64,000 bases of DNA from Tetrahymena elliotti 4EA (lineage: Eukaryota > Ciliophora > Oligohymenophorea > Hymenostomatida > Tetrahymenidae). The DNA lies in assembly GCA_000231825.2 (NCBI GenBank), contig JH720326.1:795600-859599 (forward strand), in the 5' to 3' direction. Every line of letters starts with the position of its first letter. Positions within the stretch are counted from its first letter, which is position 1. The translations under genes and the position numbers were made by a program. The notes under the pieces were generated by a model. The model made no database searches and had not been told where the DNA came from. It saw only the letters and a list, made by a program, of their open reading frames with translations. Shown in pieces: positions 26,242 through 37,880 of the stretch.

Positions 26242-26601
26242 ATGGCAGTCTAGCTAAATGCTAAGAAATAATATAAAAATAAAAAATTATAGTTGGATGA
26301 GCTAAATAAAAAATAGGCATAAATGAAATCATAATAGATAAATTAATAGAATAGCACATACACTTGCTTGCTTTGTATATTGGATTAGCCTAGTGAAAAT
26401 TCCTTGTGCGTTCATTAAATAGATATATGCATTATGGATGAACTTGAAATTGAAAAACAAAGATTATTTTTTATCAGCTGAGCTAATGAATGTATATCTG
26501 GGTTGTCTATAAAATTTAACAAGTAAATCGGTAAATCTAAAAGAGTGAATCAGTCAATGGATTTGAAAATAATGAAAAGGATATTAATCTAAAAATAATG
26601 A
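26242..26601 (+). pseudogene. short ORF interrupted by TGA, unidentified
   Basis: ATG at 26242 starts a 79-codon frame (MAVQLNAKKQYKNKKLQLDE...) with a Cys/His patch (TYTCLLCILDQPSENSLCVH, about residues 42-61). It meets TGA at 26479, yet the same frame continues as plausible protein (ANECISGLSIKFNKQIGKSK) to a second TGA at 26599. Another open frame then overlaps to about 26717. Explanations: a gene fragment with a nonsense mutation, an unrecognised intron, or TGA recoding. No family is recognised. It ends about 110 bp before the next gene. Confidence 0.35.
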
Positions 26602-26711
26602 TTTAAGAATTTACGAGAGAAGGTTAAACTAATAAATAAAGAAAACATACAAAAGATTGAAAAAGATAAAAATAATAAAGGACAAGAAAGAAAAGGACTA
26701 AAGCAAAAAAA

Positions 26712-28365
26712 ATGACTACCTGTAAGTTATATAAGATTTGAATTTGAATATTAAATGGAACAAAAAATGGTAGATTGATAGCAATTTAGAGCTCATATAA
26801 TCATGAAAAGTAGATAAGCGTTATCCTCTGCTGAAGACTTTATTTAGCGACTTAAAATTGCCAGCTTTATTTTTGGATTTTTAATTGAAAGCAATACAGT
26901 AGAAGAAAATAAAAAAATTGAAATAAATAAAATAATTCTATGGTTCGTGTCTAAAATATGCTATCAACTATCGTTATTATTCATTCATTAGTTCATAATT
27001 AATAAAATTTTGACAAAGTAAACTAGTTCCCATATATTAAACTTAATTTTTTAAAATATCAGAAGCTGAAAAACTTAAATGGAAGGATATCGTTGATGAA
27101 GACGATGATTAAGAAGAAGTTGTTGTTAAGAAGGAAACTGAAGTTGCCAATACAACTGAAGCTACTACTGGTGCCACAACTACAACCTAACCCACTAAGG
27201 AAGGTGATGCCGATAAGAAGTTAGGTGCTAAGAAGCCCTTCGGTAAGAAGCCTTACAATAAGGGCGCTCCCAAGCGTAAATATAAGGTTGAATATCTTGA
27301 AACTAAGTCAGCCGGTATCAAGACTGCTGTAAATAATTCGCATCATTAAAAATAAATAACCCTTTTAAGAGACTTATTTGAACAATTATTCATATCATTT
27401 TAAAATTTAAATAAAGAAAAACGTCTATGAATATGAATCTAGCTCTGAAGAAGAAGAGGAAGAAGAAGAAACTGCCGAAGGTACTGAAGTTCAAGAAAAG
27501 ACTGAAAAGAAGAAAGTTTAAAAGGAAGAAAGTGAAAAGGAAGAAGAAGAAGAAACTGAACCTATCAAGGATGAACCCGAATAAACAGAAAACAAGAAAG
27601 TTAAGGAAGGTAAAATATTATAAAAAGAAAATTCAACTGCTATACTCTCTTAATAATAAGAACAATCAGCTAGCAGCTAATTAATTCATTCATTAATACA
27701 AAAATTTAATTTATCTTTTTTGTAATAATAATAGATAAAAAGTCCAAGAAGTAACAATAATTAGAGTAATTAAATGAACTCCAAGCTGCATTGAAGGAAG
27801 CTGGATGTAATAAATATATAGATTTATATCAATTTAAATTTTAAAAGGGCATCTATTTATGAAAATATCAAATACTCCACTTTCCATGAAGAAAATAGAT
27901 ATATTATTTTAGATAAATGCAATCAATCAATCTATTTTCTGATTAATACAATTCAATGATGTCTTTTTATTTGATTTAATAATGACTTTTTTATTGTATT
28001 GGAATTAAAATAACAGAATAATTTATAATAAAATAGTACCTATCCCTGAAAAGAAGGAAGAATCAGCCTAATAAGAAGCTGAAAAGAAGAAGAAGAAGAA
28101 AAACAAAAACAAAGATGAAAAGAAAGAAGAAAAGGCTCAGGAAAAAGTTGAAGAAAAGACTGAAGAAAAGACTGAAGAAAAGACTGCTGAATAAATTCAA
28201 ATAGATGCTGCCGCTGCTGCTAAGGAAGCCTTATAAAAGAGAGCTCAATAATAATAAACCTAAAAGAACAAATCAGCTATTGAAATCGCCAAGGCTAAAT
28301 AAGAAATCTTAAATAGACAAAATAAGGTTAAGAGAGCTCAAGGCAAAAAGAAAGAAGATCTCTGA
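26712..28365 (+). CDS. highly charged Lys/Glu-rich protein, unidentified
   Basis: Spliced gene; exon 1 is only 10 nt (26712-26721), exon 2 is 27063-27328, exon 3 is 27417-27609, followed by a small exon near 27735 and a last exon from about 28040 to TGA 28363-28365. It begins MTTQAEKLKWKDIVDEDDD. A basic central part (KKPFGKKPYNKGAPKRKYKV) is followed by a Glu run (ESSSEEEEEEEE) and alternating Lys/Glu blocks, including a triplicated EEKT, ending in a Gln/Lys helix. Codon choice shifts to AAG, GCC, ATC and ACC, unlike its neighbours, which in Tetrahymena usually marks strong expression. A ribosome- or RNA-associated role would fit, but no domain is recognised. Confidence 0.8.
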
Positions 28366-29549
28366 GGAGCTTTAAATAGCTTAATTTTAACAAGATAGAT
28401 AAATCAAAGTGAATGAAATAAAAATTTAATTTAACTAACTATCCATTTATTTACTCATCTGGTTATCTATCTTTCTAAAAACCTATATAAATCTTCCAAA
28501 CATAAACACCAACCACTCTATTAACTATAACTTAAATATAATTGAAATGATAATGAATCGACCGACCATGAAATTGCTTTTTGATTATTGATCGATTGCT
28601 TTTGTTTTTCTATTTAGTTAGTTTGTTGGTCAAGCTATTTAAACTGATAATTTCTATTTTAAAATCTAACACACCATTATTTGTTTTGGAAAACAGATGA
28701 TTTTGGATACACCTCTGTGCAAAATAATTCTAATTTACATATAAACGCAAAAAAACTAGAAAAATAATATGATAATTATTTTCCATAAACTCATAAGCTG
28801 CATAATGGATAGCTAGCTAGCTAGTTGCAAAACATATTAGAAAATAGATTAACACTTGAAAGATAAGGCTATCAATCATTCATTCATTATCCAACAAACT
28901 ACCTACAATTTATCTCACCATATATAATAAAAACATATCTATCAATTATATAAAGTATATTTAAAATTATTAGTATTTAAACCATATTGCTTGCAATCTA
29001 AAAAGCTTTTTCTTGTTCGCATTCATTTTATCATCTATCTATATATAGTTTAATTTTTACTCTATTCATTCATTATTTATTTCATTTTTCTTCTTTTTTT
29101 GGTCAATTTCATTTAATAATCAAATATTTCATCTAATAAACCTCTTTTTAAAACAATTAATTACTTAAATTTTTAAAATAACAAAAAAAATAAATAAATG
29201 TGTGCTTAATTACTGAAAAAAATTAGTAAAATATTTTAAATCTTACAAGATTAGAGTTTATAAATTTATCAACACAATTGTAATAAAATTGAAGTGTTAA
29301 ATTAACTTAATATCTTAAAAATTTTTAAATTATATTTATATATTTATGGTATTTAAAACCAATAATTAGATTAAGAGATATGTGTGCCATTAATACATTT
29401 TTTAATGTTTTGAATAAAGAAGCAAATGAATGAATGAATGAATTAAACATATCTATACAAAGAATCTTGAAGAAAAAAGAAAAATTTAGAAAGGTTTTTG
29501 CTTTATTTTTTGAAGAATTAAAAATTTATTTGAAGTCAAAATTAGAAGA
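28366..29549. other. intergenic, no gene seen
   Basis: Separates two plus-strand genes. Contains GAATGAATGAATG and CATTCATTC tetranucleotide runs and long A/T tracts; no frame or RNA recognised. Confidence 0.5.
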
Positions 29550-31720
29550 ATGTTTTCAAAGGGTTTATTAACAAAGGTTTTAGGAAAGAATCTCTTTAGC
29601 TAGCGCGGTCTTTTTAATACTGTCAAGTATGGATTTGCTTTCCCTACTTAGCCTTCAGATTATGCTAATTTGAAGAAGTTATCTTAACTTATGAACTCTA
29701 AAGTAAGCTTTGTTACTTCGAAACATGATAAGATCTTTTCTTTGATTAGTTAATTCATCAATAGATTTGAAGAGATAAAAATAAGGAATATCAAGGAGAA
29801 GATTTTACAAATATATATGAATATTTATCAACAATTTTGACTAAACTAAATTATAAAACAACAGCAATTAGATATAAATGAAGAAATTGATTATGATGGT
29901 TAAGTTAGATTGGTTAATTCTAGTAACAAGCAATTAGGTGTCATGTCTTTCGAAGAAGCTTTGTATGATAAATTAAGTTTATTTGACTTTTTAAAAATAT
30001 GATTCTGCAGTAATTATGCTTGAAAAAAAAATAAGATAATTACTGAATTAGAATTGAGCTCTAATATTAATAGGAAATTAAGAATTCATTTTATTTTAAT
30101 TCTAAAATAGCAATAAAGCCAAAGATATGAATTTAGATATCGTTCTCATTAATAGTCAATCAAACCCAGCTATTTGCAAAACTGTTAACTATAAAGAAGA
30201 AATTTACTCTAAGTTTGCTAAAGAAATTATTTCCTAAGAAGCTGAATCACGTAAAAGAATTGAATACAATATAAAAACGAAAAGAATAAATTGAATAAAA
30301 TAAAAACATTTTTTTCTATTGATTTGTTTGATCTTCTTCAATTAAATTTGATTACTAATTTAAAAGGTAAGGTTGATAGCAAAAAACCTAAAAAGTAGAT
30401 CTAGATATCTATTAACATTTCTAATGCAGATATTAGAACAAAAGCATAAATCTGTAGAGATATTTCTAAAAAAAACCCATAGATTAAAGTCTTTATATAA
30501 ACTAATGATGCATAGGAAGAATAAGCTAAAAATATTCTTTATACTGTAATCCCATTTTATATACAAGCAATAGCAAGTTTAAAATTAAATTTGTTTTATC
30601 TACAAATAAATATAGTTCAAGGACTTAGTAAAGGAAGATTTAATTAGTGAACATGACTTGATTGTTAGAAGTTTATTAAAAGACGAATTAGATTCTGAAG
30701 ATTTATTTAATGATAAGAAGGCTACTAAACAAGTCGAATTACATTTGCAGACTATTGAATTCAATCAAACTTGTACATAAAATTCTCTTAAAAATACAAA
30801 AAACAATAATATTATTTTGAATAATAATCAATTTAGAATCAACTTACTCAACCGAATTAATTAAAAAGTTAGTTGATTAATATCTTAGAGAAATCAAGTA
30901 ATATTATCATTTTAAGAAAGAAATGTGATATTTACTTATTGATATTTATTTATAGCAATCCCAAGAAAGATGATGCTGTTATTGAAGAACTCAAGACGTA
31001 ATATTACAAACAAACAAATAAATAAAAATAAATTAAAAATGTTAAATGATTATATATAGATCTAGTAAAACTCTTAAATAGCTTGACAGATTCGAAGCCA
31101 ACAGCAAATTGTTGGTTAGTGAAACATCTCTTGAAGATTAAATTAGTGAATTTGCTAAAGATATTAAGGATGAAGAAGAAGATGACAATATGGATAAATA
31201 CCTTGCTGCCTTAGAAGAAATTTCAAAGAGATGTAATTAACTTATTGTTTAAATACTAAAACAAATAAAAATGCAAACAAAACCATAAAAAAAAATAGAA
31301 ATTAAATGAAATATTATTAACATTAAAATATTAAAAAATGAAAAACTTTTCTTTCAATTTAGAACAAGCTAGCATAAATGTTTCTTCTATTGGTTATTGG
31401 TTGTTGGACAGTTTTAAATTTACAATAAAATGAATATTAAAAGATATCTCCCAAACTTAAAGAGGTTCTAATAAAATTAAAGCTAATAAGCATTCATTTT
31501 AAAAAGATGTTTTATTAATTTATTATATAATTATTATCTTATTAAAAAAAATTTAGAGAAGAGATCAATTCATGATATTTAAGATGAAATCGATAATTTA
31601 AGATTTAGACTTTAGACATCTAAAGAATAAGCTTTGGTTCTTAGTTTGTTAGAAAGAGAAGAAAAGCGTCTTCGTGATTACAAGAGAACTTTAAAATTAG
31701 CAAAGTCAGTTAGAGCTTGA
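29550..31720 (+). CDS. mitochondrial translation initiation factor IF-3
   Basis: Bacterial-type IF-3, expected in mitochondria, where it keeps small subunits free and proofreads initiation. The ATG at 29550 opens a basic, Leu/Ser-rich leader (MFSKGLLTKVLGKNLFSQRG) like a mitochondrial presequence. IF3-N: exon 29872 onward gives INEEIDYDGQVRLVNSSNKQ, LGVMSFEEALYD, NLDIVLINSQSNPAICKTVN, matching the family pattern INEEI...LG...A...LDLV...P.C. IF3-C: about 30366-30545, KKPKKQIQISINISNADIRT and NPQIKVFIQTNDAQEEQA. Several later exons add about 250 residues of acidic helical sequence (FKDLVKEDLISEHDL; EFAKDIKDEEEDDNMDKYL; ERDYKRT-like basic end) to TGA 31718-31720. That tail is not part of ordinary IF-3. 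Exon borders after 30600 are approximate. Confidence 0.88.
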
Positions 31721-33013
31721 TTTTGAATTTGAACAATTGGATACTTACTTAAAATAATTATCTTCTAAATTTAATATACACAATAAAACATTAATGGTAT
31801 GAATAAAAGAAAGATGGTTTAGTTATATTTATTTTTCCTTATAATTTGTACTGTTAGAAAATTGAGAATAGCTTTAGGATCATTCTTGATAAAAATTAAA
31901 TTAATATTTAAATAAATAAAGTATGTTACTAACTACTTATTTTTTATTTGTGAAACATATTTCTTTAACTATCTTGAAATATATTTTATTAAATTAATAA
32001 ATAAATTTATAATACACACTATTCAAAATTTAATTTGATAGATAAATTGCTTTTACCAGCTAGTCAGTTAATTTTAAAAATATTATATTGATATTAATTA
32101 ATTGATTGTTTATTTGTTCGTTTGTTCGTTCTATTTAGGAAAATTCAAGTTGAAATTATTATTTATTTTTACATTCATTTGTTCACTGTTTGAAATTTGA
32201 AATAACTTGTTGATTATTTAAAACAGAAATTCATTCCACTTTTATAAACAAAAATCTTTTTTAAAAACCAACTACCATTTTAGCAAATCATGACTATAAA
32301 TATTTTTCAAGATTTGTATTCTAAAGTATATTTTGATGCAAACTAAATCTTATAAAAAAATTGTTTATTTTACAAAAAGTTTTATTGAGACAAAATTTTT
32401 TATTTGTTTTATAAGTGTAACTTAATTTTGTTGAAATTTCAAACCTTCTTGCTGTTTAGGACTAGAATAATCCAGGAAATATGTTTAAAATCTTGAAATA
32501 GTATGAGTATCTTGATTGCGATAAATTTGAATTTTTGTTTTAAAATTGAAAGATAGGTCTAAATTTTATAATCTGTTTCGTTTTTATTTATAAATTTCAA
32601 TTTATTTAATTTTTTTTTTTGAAATATTTATTTTGGAAATTTATTTAGTGTTTTGATTGATGAGTATATTTTATTTCAAAGTTAGTTAGATTTTTATGAT
32701 TTTGTATGTGTGTTTAAGTTATTAATTAGATTGATGGAAAAATAGGAACAAAAAGAAGAAAATGAGAAAAGGGGATTAACTTAGAGAAAAATCATTTTAA
32801 AAAAAATACATATTTAATATAAAAAATCATATATACGTAGGTTGCATTTTATATTTTATATTGTTGCTTTATATGAATTAATAAATTGCTAGGAAGGGAG
32901 TGTAAAAAATGATTAATTCTGCTATTAATTGGTTTAATTTGCTCAAAGTTTATTTAAGTTAGTTGTAGTCAGTAAAACTAAGGTATAGTATTTATCAATA
33001 TGGGTAGTATCTA
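31721..33013. other. intergenic between convergent genes, no gene seen
   Basis: Converging 3' ends of IF-3 and LC8. A/T-rich with TTTG and GTTC tetranucleotide runs near 32110. No frame or RNA recognised. Confidence 0.5.
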
Positions 33014-33289
33014 TCAACCAGACTTAAATAGCAAGATAGCCACCTAACCCATATAGAAATAAATAAAATGCTTAGTTTCGTGAGTGACGTAAGAACCGAA
33101 GTTTCTTCCGACAATACAATGCCAGGTAGGATTGTACTTCTTGTCGAATTCCTTTTTGATGAAAGCGGCAATATCTTTTTCAATGTTAAACTTTTCCAAA
33201 GCTTGATTGGCGCAATCGATGGCATCTTATGACATTTCTTCTGCCATATCTGCGTTCTTAATAACTGCTTTTCTGTCAGCTTGAGCCAT
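33014..33289 (-). CDS. dynein light chain LC8 (DYNLL)
   Basis: Intronless, 91 aa, the family's exact size range; ATG 33289, TGA 33014-33016. Near-canonical LC8: N-terminal helix [20 protein letters not shown], then [20 protein letters not shown], the core [16 protein letters not shown], and the final strand [19 protein letters not shown]8 forms a dimeric hub that binds short linear motifs in dynein intermediate chains and many other partners, in cytoplasmic and axonemal dynein. The core residues of the binding groove are kept. Codon choice (AAG, GCC, ATC) suggests good expression. Confidence 0.97.
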
Positions 33290-34435
33290 TTCTAAATATT
33301 ATTTTTTATTAATTTGTTTTACTTTTTAAGACGGAAGTTTTCTTTTTCTTCTTTTTAATTATTATATTTAAATTATGACTTATTCGCAGCTCTTTCTTTA
33401 TATGTAGCATGCTTGACCTCTGATACAATTTGTTTTCTTTTCTATATTATTTATATATAGATTGCCACTTCGCAAATTCATTTATTTTTTAATTGACTGA
33501 ATTAGTCATTAACTTATTCTTTTCTGTTTGCTTCTTTTGCTTTACCAAACAAAAAAACAAACAAAACCCATTATTTTCAAAAATTCAATCATTTTTCTCT
33601 TCATTTCTATTTTTCTTTTTTCTTTTTTTTAATATTATTTTAAGTCAGTCCTTACCTTCATTCATTTTTGCCTATTGTTTACCTTTCATTATCTGTTGTA
33701 TTTGTTAGTATCAATACCTTTTATTAATTTATTGATTATAAATAAAGATATCCAAAGATACACTTCACTAATTTCTATTTCATTTCATTTAAATAAACTC
33801 ATTAAAAAACTATTATATTTTATTAATGATAATCCTATTTAAAACACAAAATATTTTCTTTTGAAAAAGTAAACTTTCATTTGTTGATTAAATTACAATC
33901 GCAATAATATTCCTAAAGCATTCTAAATTTAAATTAGTTTAAATAATTTACATAATGTTTTCCAAGAAAATTATATTTTTAATATCACAAAATAAACTCT
34001 ATTTGCTATTTAAAGCAAAAATTTTGATAAATTTAAATCTTAAAATGTATAATTTTAATATTTTATCTTTCAAAACATAAAATTTTCAAAATAACATTTT
34101 AATAAAAGCAAAATTCAATTTAATAATTTATTTTTTCTATTACTTTATTTTTGAAAACAAATTTTTATTTTTTTGATTGAAATAATTCCTAATTAAATAC
34201 CAAAAGAATACTAAATTTAAATTAATTTTTAAAATTTCAAACAAAAATAAAGTTGATAAAAATTCTTCTTAAAATAAAATGAATAGAGTATTAAAGAGTT
34301 TACTTATAATTATTAACAAAATCTTTATCTTAATTTTAAACATATTATTTAAAAAGTAATGATTTTAATATTTTATTATTATAAAAAATAATAGTTAATT
34401 CTTTTGCAATATTTAATAAAAAGCAAAATACACCT
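33290..34435. other. intergenic; pyrimidine-rich LC8 upstream region
   Basis: Upstream of LC8. The first 450 bases are rich in T/C tracts (TTTCTTTTTCTTC near 33330, TTTCTTTTTTC near 33610), common upstream of ciliate genes; the rest is A/T-rich with no frame. Specific promoter elements cannot be named. Confidence 0.45.
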
Positions 34436-36947
34436 TCAATTTAATTATTTTATAATCATTTTTAAATATTTGTTAAATTTGCTGGTAGCACCTTTGAATT
34501 TTTTGAATAATCTTCTACAGAATTATAAAATTCCATATCTCTAATTTTCAATTACCCTTTTTCTATTTGCAATCTTCTTGATAATCTTTTTTATTGTAAT
34601 AAATTTTATTAAGAATAATGATATAAACTATTTAGAATATTTAATGAAATTGAATAAAATTACTCTTTAAAGAAATCATTTAATTTATCCTAATCTAAGA
34701 AAGCATTGCTCATTTTAATTTTAATAGAATAATCAATTAGTTCTTAGAAACCTACTATAATTTTACTCAAGAAGTTATTAGGTTTATTATATAGAATGAT
34801 TTAAACACAGTTATATTCTTTGATTTGAAGAATTATAATTTTGTATCTTACTTCATTTAATTTACTTTTTATGTTTTTAAAAAATTAATAGTTAGAAAGA
34901 GTAAAATAGAATATTTACATATATTTTTAAAATATGATGTTATCTTTTGAAATATTTGAGCCTCCAAAAGCTGCATAAGATTATGTAGTATTAACAGTTT
35001 GGAAAGAAGCTTAACTGAAGTTATCATCCATTTTAGAGTCATCATAATATTGTTAATTTATGCTTTAAGGTGTTTGAATTTAGTTATGAACTGACGAACT
35101 TCCACTTCTACTGCTAGGTCTTTCTATTTATTGCATGCTTGTATTTGTAGAACTAAATGTAGATCCTGATTTCTTTTTAAATTATTTAAATAACACCTCT
35201 GATTATTTTTTACAAAATTCAGATTCTTTTGTCCTATTTTAAATATTTTAAAGAGTTTATTAGTAAATAGAAACAATATTTAAATAATCACTTTTATAAT
35301 TTAGAAAGAAGTTCACCATAGTAATTATATGAAATGCTCAAAAAGTAAAGTAATTTTTATCTTTGAGTCACTTCTTCATCTCTGAAATCTTTTTCATTTT
35401 TATTATAAAGCATTCTAATATTTAAAAAAAAAGTATTTCATTAAATTGTTGAACATTAGAAATATAAATATTGTGTTTAATTGAATAAAATTTATATCTC
35501 AAATGAATTTATCTAAATTTTTTGAGCTGCTCTTTTGTGTTTTAATTGAAAATAATTTTAAAAGTTATGGATTTTAACTGTTATTTTTAGCTTAATTCTA
35601 AATAAATGTTAATCACTCTTATATATTTAAGGAACATTTGATTGTTAGAATAGTTTTTAATTGTAACTTTTATTTTCAGCTTAATTCTAAATAAATGCTC
35701 ATTACACTTATCTATTTACCAACATTAATTGTTAGAATTTCAATAATAAAAGTTAACAATTATTAATCAAATAGTTGAACATTAGCTAAATTTTCATTTG
35801 TTAAATTGAATGAAATTTCTCTCTAAAATATTTTAAGAATTTAATTGACTGAGCTGCTTTTTTGGGTTTTTATTGAAAATAATTTAAAAATTAAGGAATG
35901 TTGCTTTTATTCTCTTCTTTTATTCTAAATAAAAACTTGTCATACTTAAACATAAAACTAATTTTTAATTATTAGAATTGTAATAATTAAAAATCTTTGA
36001 ATTATTTAATTTAAACTTTGATTTGATTGATTTTTTATTTGAAATATGAATTAAAAATGTATTTATTACTCAATTAAACATAGCAAGTAGGAGCTTGATT
36101 CAACTAAATTTTCGCTTTCCTAGAACTCTTTTGATATTTTTTCAATATTTTCTAGCATTAATATGGCTTTATTTAATAATTTGCTTGATTCTTCATAATT
36201 TTCTTTGTTTTTATAACAAAATGCAATATTCAAAAATAAGATTGAGAGTTGATAGTTATGCTAATAGCTATTTAAAAATTTTTATCTCCCTTCTAAGGCC
36301 TTTGCAAAACAATTCAGAGCTACATCTGCCTTACCTCTTAACATATAAATAGTTCCTTTTAATTTAAAGAGATGTTTAGTTTAAAATGAGTATTTTTATA
36401 TTTCAAGAAAACCCATCAATTAATTGATTTTGATGAATCATAAAATAATTAATTAATTTTTGGTACCTTAATTATTGAAGCTGCTGATAATATTACTTAA
36501 TATGTTTGATGAAAAATCATAGGCACTTAAGTATTTTTATGGCAATTTTTTTATTACTAATTCTATAGGCAATTTACTTATTTTTGCTGTATCTATTTCT
36601 AGTATTTGTTATGCTAATTAATTGTTTATGCTTTATATTGGAAAGTTTTAATCATCATATACCTCCATAAGTTTCAGCAGAGGTAAGAGAACCTTTTCAA
36701 GTTTCCTATAAACAAAAAAACTATTTTTAAACTCCACTGCCTTTACTAATTTCTAGCATAATTGCTTGTTTCTATCCAAAAATGTTTAAATAACCTATTA
36801 ATAATTTAGCGGATTTTCTCCTTCTTTTATTAATCCTTAAATATGTTCACAATCATTATCAAGCCTAATAATATCACTTTAAAACTATTAATTAGCTCCT
36901 TTTTGTAAAGCTGAAGCACTTGCTGAACTTCTATCACTGAAATCCAT
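34436..36947 (-). CDS. TPR-repeat protein, unidentified
   Basis: ATG 36947 (MDFSDRSSASASALQKGANQ), TGA 34436-34438 after the basic end KMIIKQLN. An N-terminal helical part (IRLDNDCEHIQGLIKEGEN; TFLDRNKQLCQKLVKAVEF) precedes TPR-like helix pairs: GKADVALNCFAKALEGRQKF and LFLNIAFCYKNKENYEESSK followed by LLNKAILMLE (about 36160-36340), and LLYFLSISYNYYGELLSKL (about 35290-35400). A Ser-rich linker (SGSTFSSTNTSMQQIERPSS, about 35110-35190) and a beta-like C-terminal part (NEVRYKIIILQIKEYNCVQI) follow, with a Lys/Arg-rich tail. TPRs mediate protein binding; the partner is unknown. One large intron (about 35440-36090) contains tandem duplications. Confidence 0.72.
35440..36080. repeat. degenerate tandem duplication within a TPR-gene intron
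   Basis: Segments at about 35445-35590 and 35770-35905 share GTTGAACATTAG, GAGCTGCT and ATTGAAAATAATTT in the same order, offset about 325 bp. A smaller unit, CTTAATTCTAAATAAATG, repeats near 35590 and 35690, with a weaker copy near 35925. The sequence is A/T-rich and noncoding. Confidence 0.7.
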
Positions 36948-37459
36948 TTAACTAATACCAAAAATTAGATTTTGTCTCTGTTTATTGTCCTAATTTAACC
37001 TTGAATTTGTATTTTGAAAAACTTTCCTTTTCTTGATTTCTCTGTTAATTTAGCTATACCTTCAAATATTACTAGTAATTTAAAAGATAACAATTTAAGA
37101 GATTTTCAATTTTATTAAACAAGTTTCAAGTGAAATAAACAACCATATAACCAAAAAAAAAAAATTAATTATCTAACATACAATATAACACTCTTTATTT
37201 ATAATAATATTAAGACTGTTTCATGATGAATGAATGAATCATAAAATTTAACAAAAATACAAAAAATTGTTATTATTTTTACTTTTATTAAATATTTACC
37301 TATTTTGTTAAAACTTATGAAAAATATTTTTTTATTTAAAGTTAAATTATTTTTTTATCAAATTTCTATATAAATATTGATTTCAAATTAGTATTTTTGT
37401 TTACCCAACTTTTTTAAATTGATCATTGTTAACCTGAATTTTTATAAAATCTGTTAAAT

Positions 37460-37880
37460 TTAATAAATCTTTGGTCGATATAAAAGAGTAATTTGGTTTA
37501 TCAAATCTATATTTATGATTTACAAAAAATTAACCAAAATTTCTCTTTCTTTAACATAAATAAAATGTTAACATTTTTCTAAACTAACCTTTAACTAAAA
37601 TGTAAAATCTTGGCCAAATATTAAAATAAAATTTGGTTTTTCAAATCAATTCATGATTTTAAAAATTTCCTCTGATTGAACCAACATTATGAAACTATTC
37701 TTAAAATATCTAATAGACTTTGTTTAGATTTTATCTTTTTTTTTAATTTTTCTTTACTAAATTGTTATGAAAATGCTAAATTTAGCAAATTTTAGGAAGA
37801 ATATTAAAATAATTCTTTCCTTTTGGAAATAAATTTGTAGTTTACAAAAAATTAACAAAAATGTATCTGATTGAATATAA
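37460..37880. repeat. degenerate ~160-bp tandem repeat, three copies
   Basis: Three successive segments (about 37465-37550, 37605-37685, 37795-37880) share a pattern of ATTAAAATAA or equivalent, TTTGG, ATTTATGATTT or GTAGTTTAC, and AAAAATTAACAAAA, with similar spacing. They are diverged, so copies are old. Confidence 0.6.

Noticed and set aside
27427..27684. Poly-Lys/Arg ORF
   Set aside because: Frame-shifted reading of the Glu/Lys-rich exon of the charged-protein gene; the Glu-rich frame has the correct splice phase.
32995..33225. Minus-strand 76-aa ORF overlapping LC8
   Set aside because: Out-of-frame shadow of the intact LC8 gene.
33493..33708. Phe/Ser/Cys-rich plus-strand ORF
   Set aside because: Low-complexity pyrimidine tract upstream of LC8; no start context and no protein-like composition.
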